A stretch of DNA of 64,000 nt from Owenia fusiformis (taxonomy: Eukaryota > Annelida > Polychaeta > Sabellida > Oweniidae). The notes beneath the pieces were generated by a model. The model saw nothing but the letters and a program-made list of their open reading frames with translations. It was not told the DNA's origin and searched no databases. The position numbers and the translations under genes are program-made. The stretch is from positions 9,637,278 through 9,701,277 of the forward strand of contig CAIIXF020000008.1 of NCBI GenBank assembly GCA_903813345.2, read 5' to 3'. Below are positions 33,679 to 48,600 of this stretch, in pieces. Within the stretch, counting starts at the first letter, position 1; each line of letters starts with the position of its first letter.

Positions 33679-36600
33679 CTGAAACATATATATTATATAC
33701 ACATCCATATTCAACCGTTTAATAAGTACAAAGTAGTTATTCACCGGGAGGGATTTGATATGGGGAATATCACAAGGATGATAGGGATGATATCAATATT
33801 GCTCTGACCATGTTATAAATCATAACACTATACTTCTATGCTACTGTTTTAGTTCACTATACATGTTCATGTAGCAAAATCATTTATTTGTGGCTTGGCG
33901 AATTCATAATTTTGTTGAATAAGTAATGATTTTGACATGATGTAATGTAAACTGGAGTTAGTTCTACTCACAAACTTTACATTGGGACAAAAAACATTGA
34001 ATTTATTATTACCCCATGTACAGGGGTTGACACAGAAGTTCTAAAATGCACCAACATAAAAAGTTCAACAATTGTTTCCTACAATATTTACATCTATTAT
34101 TATGGACCAGTCATTACCCATCCTCCGATCACAGGGCTTCAAAATCCAGAATATCTTCTTTCTTTTTACCCCCTGCTATAACCAAGTTGGACGCGCCCGA
34201 TTAAACTGAATCACGTGATCTAATTATGCGCCGATGACATATACATGATTGCTGTCGCAGTGTTGCGACAGCCAATCAAATTGCGAGTTCTTAATCGGGG
34301 AAATGCTAACTGCTTATAGCAGGGGGAAGAAGGAGGTACGGATTCTGGACACCTGCTTAGGAGGATGGTCATTACCCACATTCAGAAGATTTCATATCAG
34401 ATATTTTAGGAAATCTAATTTGACTTATGGTTGCTTCAGCAACATAATGAAGAATATGGAAGATCATTTACCTGATTGACAGATGTATAATATGGTTTTG
34501 TTTTATCTGTTATATTATAGCGATTCTGTTCACCATCACCATTACCAAAGTGTACATGTTTGTCAGTCTACAAAGAGAAGGTGTCATGGTTTATAGGGCC
34601 GGGTTTTCCTGAAGGAACAGATTTCTTGATTCCCTTAGTCACAACATTCAATCAGTTATCAATATTCTACTTGTATATACCCTATATTTTATCCCTGTTT
34701 AATTGATGGATGTTCACTGGGTTACTCCGAGATGCTCAAAGTAAAATCCTTATTCATACTTTACTTGCCTGAGAGGCTTCCCATTGATAACTTACATGGC
34801 TTCATTATATATAGTGTTAATGCAAATCAGTGATCTCCCCAGCATTAAAGGCCCCATATAAAGTTTAAACTACTTTGGCTTATATTGTAGTCTTACCCAA
34901 TGTTATCAAAGTGTGATATGTGAAACTTTTTTTTTTAATTTCAAAAAGTGGTTTTTGATAGACTTTTTGTTCCAAAATTTGTGAATTTATTTAAAACCAA
35001 CTTTTAGAGGTCACTCATATCTTCTAATTAGCCACAATTCATACCAATGCATAGCATTCATCCTCCCGTGTTTTCTGCCGAAAAAATTAAGAAAATCAGT
35101 TCATAAATAAGCGAGAAATGAACTTATCAGTGCATGAAAATGGTTCTGAGAAAAATGCATTTCAAAATTTTAGTTCTCATAGAAACCAATGGTACAATGA
35201 TATCTAAAACATAATTTATTTTTCCTTTTAACCTGGTTAGACAATCAACATTGGTTTATTATGAAAGTCTAACATATTTAGAAAAGATTGACATCGAAAA
35301 AAAAATTTCAATTTTTTTCAAAAAGTTTTTGGTACCTTAGTGACATCACTAATGTTTCAAAATATTTTTGATATGCTAAAACATTAAAGTGGCCCATTAA
35401 ATATGGCATTTTATTATTGAAATAGTGTTTCCTTTGTTCAACCTTTGCATTGGTGTTAAAAAGATAATATTTTTTGAAATGCATTAAGAAATATTTGATG
35501 ATTAAGAAATTTCAACTTTTTTTGAAAAATGGCGGGAAATTTGAATATTTGAGAAATGAAATGCTCACAACTTTTTTTTCAAAAATTTTTTTTTGTTCAA
35601 AAATCTCTAAAATCACTTTTTAAGTCCTGACCAATAGTAAATGAATGATAAAAAAATATTTTCAAACTTTAGACGGGGACTTTAAAGCAAGTGGGCGCAG
35701 CACCCACCTGAGATTTGGATAATAGACTTGCACCCACCTGAAAATCCTCTTGCACCCAATTGAAAGTGAGAAAAATCATGAAAAATGGGCTGAATTGTGA
35801 AAATGAGAATGTTACACCCACTTGAGAAAAAAATCCTGTGGAGAATCACTGCAAATACATATGGCACATACCTTCCTCTCGCCATCCATTTTTGATTCCT
35901 TCATTGCTGTATCTTCCTGGTTCTTGGGATGTTCCTGGTTCTTGGGATGTTCCGCGGTGTTCTGAGGGACAACAGGGGTCCCTGGGAGTCTTCTCCTTCC
36001 CATTCTCATCCTATGTCTTATAGCGCTACCAGTTGTCATGGATGAAGGTTTTTCAGTAACAGTTTTGTCCTGTTTTGATGTAGCCTCCATCTTTTGGCTG
36101 TGTGTTGCAACAGTCTCAGGAGAAACATGTTGTTCAAGTGCTTCCCTAGATGGTTCATTGGCATCATTTTGACATGCCTTGTTTACCTGAAAAGGCTCTT
36201 GCTTCTGGCTGGAGTCTTTCTGTTGATCAATACCTGTCTGTGGTTGATTGTATAGCAGTTGTTGGGAGTATGCAAAGATTGGGCTCTGGTTTGCTGTTGA
36301 AGGAGGGACACCCAGCACTGGTATACCAGGTATCTGAAATGGGGGCATTGATTGGGGGATCTTAGGTAAGTCAGGTAGAGACTGCATCAATTGTAGCACC
36401 CTTGGATCCAGGGTATTGGAAATTCCCTGAAGATTTAAGACTTGCTCTGTTGGCATCTGTAATTGTTGATCTATGGTATTTTGCATTGGTTGCCCAGTAA
36501 GGGTTTGTAACAATTGTTGGATTTGAGGGTTGAGATTATTAGAAAGCACTTGTGGATCAAATATTTTTTGAGACAGCATCTGTTGAATTCTTGGATCAAG

Positions 36601-39600
36601 TAAACCCTGAGGAGGAGACTGGGTATCTAAACTTGGTACTTGTAGCATTTGCTGGATTCTTGGATCTAGGGTATTCCTAGGTACCTGGATCTGGGGATCA
36701 ATGATCTGCTGCTGCATCCTTGGATCTAGGGCATTCTTAAGAACCTGCTGATCTATTTGTTGCTGCAACAGGGGACTGAAACTATTATGCAGCAAAGCCT
36801 GCATTCTTGGTTCCATCGTTGACTTCAATTGGTGCAGTTGCTGCTCTATACTGTTCTGCATTTGCTGCTGTTGTTGGGGATCCAATGGCCGACTGCCTGC
36901 TGCAAACATCTGAGCTCCACCCAATTGGTTCAAAAGTTGAAGATTCTGCAAACTTTGTGTACCATTTGAGGCCATGAATGAGGCTTCTGAACCAAGAGCT
37001 GGCATATTTGGAGATGGTGAATTCAAATTCACAGCATTTATGCTTGGTAATCCTGAACTGACTGAAGGAACTTGTTTTGGAGAACTGCTTCCAGATGAAT
37101 TGTTTTGAGTAACAACAGCCATGACTGCTGGGTCAGCCAATGGTGAAGACTGGGGAACACTATTTCTCATGTCAAGTCGTTTTAACAAGTCATTGATACC
37201 TAAACAGGGTGCAGGCGTACCAGTGAATGGTGTAGCAGGAGTGTTTGGAGGAACCAGTGTAGGTACTGGAGACTCATTAGATTTCATGTCACTGAGAGAT
37301 AGACCACCATGTGGCATGGCATCATTTGTGGACATATCACCACCATCTATCTTTGGTGAGTCAGTCTCACTTTCCATAGGGGGAGGGGGAAGATAGTTGG
37401 CAATGGAACTTTTGGATGGTTTGATTTCAAGAGCTGGGTTTGCTTCAATAGGCCCTGTGGAAATGTTTGGTTGCTGGCTTACTGTTGCAGGATCCGAAAG
37501 TGAAGCTTTGGCACCTGGTTGGCAAGATTTTGGTGTGGGTAAATGTTGACTAGTTCCCTGTAGATTAACCTCTTGATTTAGTTTAACTGTTGACTCTTGA
37601 GATTTCTGCTGATAATACTGATGACCTATAGTGACCTCTGGATTGAAATCTTGTTTCTCAGACAGACTTTGTTCCTGAGATTTCTGTTGATAATACTGTT
37701 GGTCCAAATTGACATTTGGCTCTTTATAGTTTTGAGATTGCTGATTGAAAACGTGCTGCTCTGGCTCTTGTTGTTCCTGAGATTTCTGTTGATAATACTG
37801 TTGGTCCAAATGGACTTTTGACTCTTTGTAGTCTTGAGATTGCTGATTGAAATCTTGTTGTTCTGGCCCTAGTTCCTGGGATTTCTGTTGATAATACTGT
37901 TGTGAAGAGGTGACATTTGGTCTAAACTGACCATGAGGTTTCTGTTGATAATACTGCTGCTCTGAACTGCCTCTGCAAGATGGATTTGATGGATCTGAAT
38001 TTGATTGATTGTAGTATAAAGGCTGGCTTGCCTCATGTTGCATACCTGGTAGTTTAGGATCCACATTACCTGGGTTATACTGCTGATTAGTAAAGGTTGC
38101 TTGACTATATGCATATGGTGCTGTATGATTAGAAGTATGTGGTTGACTAAAATAAACCTGTTGAAGTTGCTCCAACTCGTTTTGGGCTGGATTAAGGCCA
38201 TATTGCCCTTGAACATGGCCCTGTTGCCCAAAAGTTAGGCCCTGTTGCACTGGAAAAGAGCCTTGTTTCCCTGTAGCTTGGCCTCGTTGTAGTGGAATAT
38301 GGCCCTGTTGCACTGGAAAAGAGCCTTGTTGCCCTGTAGTTTGGCCTTGTTGCAGTGGAATATGGCCCTGTTGCACTGGAAAAGAGCCTTGTTGCCCTGC
38401 AGTTTGGCCCTGCTGCAATGGAAAAGAGCCCTGTTGCAGTGGAATATGGCACGGTTGCACTGGAAAAGAGCCATGTTGCACTGTAGTTTGGCCCTGCTGC
38501 ATTGGAAAAGAGCCCTGGTGTACTGGAATTTGGCCCTGTTGCACTAGAAAAGAGTCATGTTGCCGTGTAGTTTGGCCCTGTTGTCCTGGGATATGACCCT
38601 GTTCCGGTGGATAAAGGCCTTGTTGCACTGAAGTTTGACCCTGGTGCACTGAATTGATGCCCTGCTGCAATTGTGATAGACTATACTGCTCATTGTAACC
38701 CTGTTGAACTGCACTTTGAGACTGGATAGAGCTGTTCACTTGAGACTGCTGGCATGAACCTAAGTGTTGTGCTGGTTGTTCCTTTTTACTGATGAGATCC
38801 TCTGGTCTGGGCATGTTAAGGGGACCCTGTTGGAAGGCATCCTTCAGATCTTGCATCAATGCATTTGGAATGCTATCTCTCAAGTCTCCCTTCAAAATAT
38901 GATCTGGTTGATCACTAACAGGGTCACAGGGGGTTAGACATGGCCTGGAAAATCCACTATTTGGTATAGGCTCCATATGAAATTGCACATCTTGCTGGGT
39001 AGGCTTTGAATAGTTTTCAGAGTTATTCTGGGGAGTTTGAAGGTTGAGCTGATGACTGTATAAGGGATTCTCTAACATGGGGACTGGGACTGAATTGCCA
39101 AAATTACTCAATGCCCCCATCATATGGTCTTTGATTGGTTGGGGATTGAGGTCAAGGTTCAAGGGCATCTCCTCACAGTCATCATCAACGCCATCTTTAG
39201 TATCCTTTGGGAACTTGTCTACAAACAGGTAAAATATACTCTCAGTTGTGTGGTCATATCAGTAAATAGCAATTAGCATAAAATAAAGTGACAACGCATT
39301 CTTGGGTGTTTTAACTAAAGGACTTTAGGCCTGATATATCTTTCAAAGATTTCTGTTGTTTTCGATAAACCACCTAAAATAATATTTCAAATTTTGTAAT
39401 GGTACATAAGTAAAGTATAGCAAATAATATAGCATTACATACCATCTTTTCGAGATGACAAGGATTGCATGATAGCTTTCTGTAATTCTGCATCATCTTC
39501 CTCTACAGAGTCTGCCATCTTGGATCCATAGCGAGGCTGATCCCCTCCACCAAATGCTCCACGATTATTTGCTCCCTGTGAATCTACTGGACCCCATACA

Positions 39601-42600
39601 CTAGAGAAATCATCTCAAAATAATGAATATGTTTGAGTTTGAAGATTCACATAATTAAGAGTTCTCAGTTCAAAGAGAAAAACTTATCAGGTGAGTATAC
39701 TTTGCTAAAAATAAGATGTCTTGCATTAATTTTTATCTTATATTGCATTTGTATCAATATTCTATTGATGAGTAAAACACAAAATTTTCAACCTGAAATA
39801 ATTTTCAAGGTTCAAAGAATTCAACCAAAAATACAAGTAGCATCATTGAGGTCTAAAATATGGTGAATACTGAATGCAGACAAAATATTAAAAATGTTTG
39901 TGAAATATGAACATGGTCATTTGTCATGCAATTATCAAACAAGGCATTAACATGACAAAATGTCACCACCTAGTTGCTCAAAATATTATGAGTTCAAACT
40001 TAAGTCAGATTTGAATTTCTGAGAACTTGTAAAGTCAAATTTGAACTTCTGAAAAGATGTAGATGATTTTGAAAAAAAAATTTGGTCAATAGACTAGATG
40101 CGAGTAAAAACAATCTTGATTTACGTCATCAAAGATTCAAAATTCAGTCAAACTGATGTCATATTTGGAATCTACATGTAGAATTACATCTAGAAATGTG
40201 GTTTTGAAAAGAGTTAATCAACTTTGAAAATTTAATTTTCTTTGAAAATGTGACTTCTAGGTCGGGGAGATTCCCCATAGAGCCCTTGTTGTAAAATCAC
40301 AAAAAGTGAAATATCTTTTCTTGTGTTGGGCAGATAATATCTTTTTTTACTGGGCATATTTTAATTTGTATAACTATCAGATACAAAAAGGTAATATGAA
40401 AACTGAACCACTAAAACTGATGAATATTCAAGTTTAAGGGAATTTTGTAATACCCTGCCATGTTATTTCCCCCGACTCAGCCACCTGGTGGCGAAACTGG
40501 TAACTACCTACTCGCATCTGAGTAATTTGAAGCAAGTTGAAAACAGACCTTTTTGACCTTTTTTGACCTTGAGAAGGTCATTAAAGGTCAAATGTCAAAT
40601 CTAAAGTCAGATTTGAATTTCTGAGAACATGTAGATGATTTTGAAAAAAAAATTAGTCAATTTGAAGCAAGTTGAAAAAAGACCTTTTTGACATTGAGAA
40701 GGTCATTGAAGGTCAAATGTCAAATCTAAAGTCAAATCTAAAGTCATATTTGAATTTCTGAGAACATGTAGATGATTTTGAAAAAAAATTTAGTCAATTT
40801 GAAGCAAGATGAAAAAATACCTTTTTGACCTTTTTTGACATTGAGAAGGTCATTGAAGGTCAAATGTCAAATCTAAAGTCAGATTTGAATTTCTGAGAAC
40901 ATGTAGATGATTTTGAAAAAAAATTTGAAGCAATTTGAAGCAAGTTGAAAAAAGACCTTTTTGACCTTTTTTGACTTTGAGAAGGTCATTGAAGGTCAAA
41001 TGTCAAATCTAAGTCAAATCTAAAGTCAGATTTGAATTTCTGAGAACACGTAGATGATTTTGAAAAAAATGTTTAGTCAATTTGAAGCAAGTTGAAAACA
41101 GACCTTTTTGACCTTTTTTGACCTTGAGAAGGTCATTAAAGGTCAAATGTCAAATCTAAAGTCAGATTTGAATTTCTGAGAACATGTAGATGATTTTGAA
41201 AAAAAAAATTAGTCAATTTGAAGCAAGTTGAAAAAAGACCTTTTTTACCTTTTTTTACCTTGAGAAGGTCATTGAAGGTCAAATGTCAAATCTAAAGTCA
41301 AATCTAAAGTCATATTTGAATTTCTGAGAATATGTAGATGATTTTGAAAAAAAATTTAGTCAATTTGAAGCAAGATGAAAAAATACCTTTTTGACCTTTT
41401 TTGACATTGAGAAGGTCATTGAAGGTCAAATGTCAAATCTAAAGTCAGATTTGAATTTCTGAGAACATGTAGATGATTTTGAAAAAAAAATTAGTCAATT
41501 TGAAGCAAGTTGAAAACAGACCTTTTTGACCTTTTTTGACCTTGAGAAGGTCATTGAAGGTCAAATGTCAAATCTAAAGTCAGATTTGAATTTCTGAGAA
41601 CATGTAGATGATTTTGAAAAAAAAATTTAGTCAATTTGAAGCAAGTTGAAAAAAGACCTTTTTGACCTTTTTTTGACTTTGAGAAGGTCATTGAAGGTCA
41701 AATGTCAAATCTTCAGTCAAATCTAAAGTCAGATTTGAATTTCTGAGAACACGTAGATGATTTTGAAAAAAAATGTTTAGTCAAATTGAAGCAAGTTGGA
41801 AATAGACCTTTTTGACCTTTTTTGACCTTGAGAAGGTCATTGAAGGTCAAATGTCAAATCTTAAGTCAGATTTGAATTTCTGAGAACACGTAGATGATTT
41901 TGAAAAGAAAATTTAGTCAATTTGAAGCAAGTTGAAAACAGACCTTTTTGACCTTTTTTGACCTTGAGAAGGTCATTAAAGGTCAAATGTCAAATCTAAA
42001 GTCAGATTTGAATTTCTGAGAACATGTAGATGATTTTGAAAAAAAAAATTAGTCAATTTGAAGCAAGTTGAAAAAAGACCTTTTTGACCTTTTTTGACCT
42101 TGAGAAGGTCATTGAAGGTCAAATGTCAAATCTTAAGTCAAATTTGAAGGTCAAATGTCAAATCTAAAGTCAGATTTGAATTTCTGAGAACATGTAGATG
42201 ATTTTGAAAAAAAATTTAGTCAATGTGAAGCAAGTTGAAAAAAGACCTTTTTGACCTTGAGAAGGTCATTGAAGGTCAAATGTCAAATCTAAAGTCAGAT
42301 TTGAACTTCTGAGAACATGTAGATGATTTAGAAAAAAATTGAAGTCAGTCTAAACAGTATTTGTTAAGTTATAGGAAGTTGTAAGAAATTGTTACAGACG
42401 CCGGACGCCAACCGCCGGACGCCGGACGCCAACCACCAACCGCCGTCACAAAAAAACGGAGACCATAACAATATGTCACCACTTTTGGTGGTGACATAAA
42501 AAATGATATTGATTCATCACATAATAATAATATCTACATTTCTCATTTATCTCCAAACAATCAAAATGTTTAATTAATAAAGACATGGGATTAATGTTCT

Positions 42601-45600
42601 ACACTACATAGCACATTATCAAATTCACTAATTTTCTTCACCTTTCAATACCACCCTGCAAAGATGGTGGTTCAGTAGTATCATCCATATCCAACAGAGG
42701 GGGCATGTCTTCACTGTCAGTGGTCAAGGTCAAGTCAAGGTTAACATGACCTGATGATGCTGCATAGTAGGGGGTTGCTTCAGATGAGGCTAAAGGTTCT
42801 GAAAAATAACATGAAAACTTTTTTATTCTAGATTTTATGCAAAATACATATATTTATAAATACATATATCTCCATGGTAGAATGTGTATAATTATATCAA
42901 GTATAAAATACATTTTACATGTACATATTTCATTTCACCAATATGATATATAAATATGAGATGAAACTAAGTTTGTTGACCCTAGGTGTAATGATCTAGG
43001 AAGAGATAGCCAATGGAACAACAGATATTTGTGACAGATGCCAAATGGCAATAGCAATTACAGCCAAATACCAGAAAAGTGGTAGCTATAACAATGTAAC
43101 ACCACTTCTTGGTCAGACCAAATCACTACTCAGTTTATGATGATTACTCACCTCCTAGAGCATCATCTATGCTATCAACACCTGACCATTTCTCAACCCC
43201 AGAGATGTATTCATCTGATCCAGGTAGCCATGGCAACTCATCTAATTTATCTGTAGCATCCTTATACTCCTGACTTGAACTACTACATGAGGCATTTTCA
43301 TCTGCGTTATTCACACTGATACAACTTGGTTCAGTTTCATCCACTTTTATAGATTGCGGCTCAGTTTTTTCAGCAATCGGATCATTTTTACCCACAGTTT
43401 CATGGGTAATTGGAGCTCTTTGCAGTTGATTGGTGATAGAGACTGGAGCTTGCTTGAGTGTGGCTGGCATTGTGGATTCCTGATTCCGGGTGTTAGTGGC
43501 TGATGACTGGCTTGAAGGTATGGTAGGAGGAATTTGTTTCTTTTTCTCAGCAGCGATCCTGGAAATTGTATTGTGCAATAACAAAACTCAAATGGCAACA
43601 TTATACAAGGTCAATAATTAAAGCTACTCAACAATTTTTAATTCATATTTTGTTGTAAACTGACATTAAAGAAGGACACATATTGAGAACAAGAACACAA
43701 ATGTGTACAATATGTCCCCACCAATGGGTGATCCCATGAATTGGTTATCCTGAAAATGAGTAGACAAGACTTTACTGACACAATTTGAGGACGGAGAGTC
43801 CAAAATGGCCGCCTTAAAATTTACCCAGAATCCCCAAAAATTAGCTTGTTTTAGATTTTCATACTAAGAACCACCCCTGAAAATTTGAAATTGATCCGTC
43901 AAACAGTTAAACAAGAATTTACAGACAAGATTTTAGGATGGAAAATCCAAAATGGCTGCCTTGACATTTACCCAGAATGTCAAAAAACTAATCAGTTCTA
44001 GATTTTCATACTAAGAATCATCCCTGAAAATTTGAAATTGATCTACCAAACGGTTCACCTGAAAACGCGTAGACAAGACTTTACAGACAAGATTTTAGGA
44101 CAGAAAATCCAAAATGGCTGCCTTGACATTTACCCAGAATGCCAAAAAACTAATCAGATCTAGGTTTTCATACTAAGAATCATCCCTGAAAATTTGAAAT
44201 TGATCTAACAAACGGTTCACCTGGAAATGCGTAGACAAGACTTTACAGACAAGATTTTAGGACGGAAAATCAAAAATGGCTGCCTTGACATTTACCCAGA
44301 ACGCCAAAAAACTAATCAGATCTAGATTTTCATACTAAGAATCATCCCTGAAAATTTGAAATTGATCTACCAAACGGTTCACCTGGAAATGCGTAGGCAA
44401 GACTTTACAGACAAGATTTTAGGACAGAAAATCCAAAATGGCTGCCTTGACATTTACCCAGAACGCCAAAAAACTAATCAGATCTAGATATTCATACTAA
44501 GATTCATCCCTGAAAATTTGAAATTGATCTTCCAAACGCTTCACCTGAAAACGTGTAGACAAGACTTTACAGACAAGATTTTAGGACGGAAAAAACCAAA
44601 ATGGCCGACAATAAAAAAGTGATTACGAGTTTTTGCTGATTTCCTTTTACAAAATTATCACATATAACTACTGTTAACAATAACATAGGCTTTTTCAACA
44701 AAGTACACCTGGAATTATTTATAAAGCTACTAAATAGTTAAAGTATGAAAACTCAAAAACACCATTCAATATGATACAAAGTATTATCGCGCACTAACTT
44801 TTCTTCAGACATTCAAAATGGCTAACATGACTGGGCTAACAGGTCCAAAACCTAATCAGATGTAGAATGAAGTGAGCTGAACAAGATGTTAAAGTTTTAA
44901 AAGCAACTGTGAAGCCGTTTTTCTTAAAGTTTGCAGACAAGGATTTTAGCATTTGACCTCAAAATGGCCGACAGGAAGTAGCTATCGAGTTAATTTTTTT
45001 TCATCTACATCTGTATGCACTCACAAGTTATTCCTGAAAATTTGAAGGTGATACCTGTAGCGGTTTTGGAGAAAACTGCCGGACGTACGGACGGACGGAC
45101 AGACAGACAACCAGACAGACAGACGGACGGACGGACGCGCCTAGGACGACAATATGGCCCCACACTATGTGGTGGGGACATAAAAAGGAGGGCCAATTCT
45201 TATTTGGCCATTATCATGAAAAAATCAATTGGCTATTTCTTGTAACTTTATGTTTCAATCACATTTGCTGTAGCAACTGTAGGCTCTAAAATTTCTATGG
45301 CCATTTTATATAGACACTGCAGCTTTACCATGGTCACAAACTGTAGTCACATATGACAGGGTAGCAGTGTAATGTAATTTGAATTTGTCGAGAAAAAGGC
45401 CATAGAACCTTTGAAGTGATTACAAACAGTTGTTTCAGAGCGTCGCTGCAGCACTGCTGCATTTAAGTTTAACTTCAAGTATACCTTTCTCTGGCTCTTG
45501 CCTCCTCTTGTATTGCAGTCTGCATGCTGAGTTCTAATGCCTTACAGAGCTGAGCTTCCTCATCTTGAGCGTCCATGGGTTGCAACATCGCCATTGTCTC

Positions 45601-48600
45601 ATTACGTCGCAGCCAGATATTCTCCGCAGGTCTTGGGGCTAGAAAATCAAAATTTAGAAACATTTTATACAGACTTTGGGAGACTGAAGAGATTTTCCTC
45701 ACACTCTGTTCATATTTCGATAACTAGCTAAAAATATCACCACCTAGCTAAACCAAGAATTAGTGTATCAAAAGACTTTACTTGCTAAAAATGCTACAGT
45801 GTATGTGCTTTTATACAAATTTATACAAAATCTTACCAGCCACAAAATCAACTTTAGTTGACTTCTTCTTGGCCACCTCAGAGTATGGAAGGTCTGTAGC
45901 ACAACGTTTTGGTCTGTTTGGGCTGAAGGCTGTTGTATCATGAGTTGGAACTTCAATTAAATCTGGCACATCGTTCACAGATTTCCAATATGTATTCTTC
46001 CCAGATTCCTTCTGTGGCTTTCTGAATGGAAAAAACAGAAGATTTCTATAGCAAGGCATTAACATGCAAAATGTCACCACCTACCATTTGTTACAGACAC
46101 TGACCGTTGAAAGCTGTTACAGACACCGAACACAATCCACAAAAAAGTTGGAGATTATAACAATATGCCATAACTTGTGATAGTAACATAAAAACAGACA
46201 GGCTTATTTATTTCATAGTATGGTGTGGTTAAGTTGGAGGATGTCCAACCAATGTTTGTATTGAACCACAATCCAATTTAGGCCATTCAGAATAAAATAG
46301 ATGATACTCCCCAACTCTAAAATCCTTGACATTGTCAGTTTAACTCTTCAGTACAAAGTTTTTGGCTGTTCTTTTCATTCCATTCAATGATAACACTCAC
46401 TTTGATTTTACAGGCTTTGACTTGGGAACTGCCCCATATTTAGCAGCTATATCATCTAAGCCACTTTCTGCTTGCAGTTCAAACACCTCATCCAAGTTCC
46501 TTTGTTTATCCCACTCAAGTTCCTTGAAATGTTGAGCACTCTTCATGTCCTCAAATTCCCTCTGAAGCAAAGTACACACAGGCATAAGTAGAACTTGGGG
46601 AGAAAAATTAGGTTTTGCTTCATGATCAAAAGATGCCGCGGAGCCTCATCATTAAAAAGTATTTGTTGGTAAAGATTTATCATGTTTGAAAGCAATTCAT
46701 AATTTTGAAAAAGATTCATGGTAATATTGTATGTATTGTAAATAAATAAATAAAAAAAATAAAAACCAAAAGCATCATGTTTTTACTGAATATGAGGGGG
46801 TCAAAAAACATGTGAGAGTAACACTACAAAGCACATAATAAGAGGGTCAACCCTGAAATGGACATGAAATGTCACAATTTAAAGTCCACAGTAGGTGGCT
46901 CACTACAAAGCAAACATAAGGTGGGCACACTTAAAACTACACACAAAAAGTCAAAATCCAAAGTTCACATAGAGTCACATTTCAAATTGCACATGAAAGA
47001 TCAAATTTCAAGGTAAGCACAAGGATCATCACACTTTTAAGTACATATGAGGGGTCAATGAAAGAACATGAAAGATCAAAATTCAAAGTACACACAAGGG
47101 TTACATTTTTACACAATTCAAAGTACACACACAGGTCACACTTTACACAGATGATAGGTGACTACTTCACATTAGGGGATATTACTTCAAAGCACACATG
47201 GAACATGCAAGAAATATGTTACTCTATACAGATTTGTTGACAAAATTGCACCAAAATAAAAACAAAACAAGGGACTGCAACAACTTACATAATACTTCCT
47301 AAAAATACAATAGAAAGAATGATTCACTATTTGTGATACATGTATACAGGATACAGCACTATGGTCATTTAAAATTAAATCATATATTATTATTATTATT
47401 AATCATGTAATTTTCATGTAAAAATTTAATCATAAATACATCTACATAAGGTTAGTCAACAGTAACATACTGAATGATGATCAAGAAAAACAAACAAACA
47501 AGAGTATCAAAGTGTAGGTACTTTATGAGTGCTTCTCAAACGATCAAGTTCTTCCTGATGTCTCTGTTTTCCTGCTTCCCTCTCCTTACGTCTTTCCTCC
47601 TCTAATTGCTGCTCTGTATGCCTCCTTGGCTGATCCTAAAACCATATATGAGGAACACTGTGACCACACATAATTCATACCTGTCAACAATTACAAAAAA
47701 GAGGTGTAAAAGTTTGATAAATGTTGACACTAAATGTCGACACTGAATGCTGGTCAAAAAAAAAAAAGATGACATCAGTCTCTGAGAAATAAGGATTCTC
47801 AAGAGGAAGACAGACTTATCAAAAACAAGAGAACCAGGGAATTATGCAGGAGGTAAATAGGTAACAAATAAATCTGTCTATAGAATATATACCTTCATTA
47901 GATTGTTGTAGCGCTGAATGTGGATGTCTAGTAGAGCTTTACGATTGTGCTCAATAGAGGGCATTGATCTTGGTTGTTTTGGTAAAGATTGCACTGCAGG
48001 ATTTTGATTCTGAAAAAAGTAACCCTACTATCACACCAAACTAGTTCTCACTACGTTCTCGAAAATGGGCTTCAACTGTGTACGAACGGACTGGACCTAC
48101 TACGAGGGGTGATCAATAAGTAATGGACGCTTTTTTACACAGATACTTTTTATAGACCAATCCCTTTGATTTTCCTACCAGTGATACATCATTCAATTAT
48201 CTATCAATTCTGAAAATTTGAAGACAAAATATATAATATATGTTGATATATCCTTATTTCCGTGAAGGAGTTACAGGTACCCCGGGACCGACATTTACGT
48301 CATATATTCAGTTTTTAGCCAGTTTGGCAAATTTCAGTTAGATTTGAACTTTTTATATGCAACAAGTGTTGTGTTGTTTGACATTTTTTGCTGACTGGTA
48401 ACACATAAACAGAAAGTATTGTGATGTCAGAGTGTTGTATGGAAGGGGTTTGCAGGTCAATTTGAGAAAGCATTGTGGAAGAAAGGGGTGGTGAGAGAAG
48501 GGAACACCCTACTCCATATGGACAATGCACCTGCCCACAGATCTCAAAATGTTCAGAAAACAATATCCCTGGACCTCAAAATTGAGCTCTTGGCCAATGC

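Noticed and set aside
37597-38547. Plus- and alternate-frame ORFs opposite the Gln-rich exon
   Set aside because: They are shadows of the repeated CAG/CAA codons of the real minus-strand exon.
45005-45245. ORFs with RTDGRTDRQ or SVRPSVRP repeats
   Set aside because: They are translations of the GGAC/AGAC microsatellite in the hairpin-ended element.
47285-47297. Possible 10-nt microexon (AG|GAAGTATTAT|GTAAGT)
   Set aside because: Including it would break the phase between exons 12 and 13, which join correctly without it.
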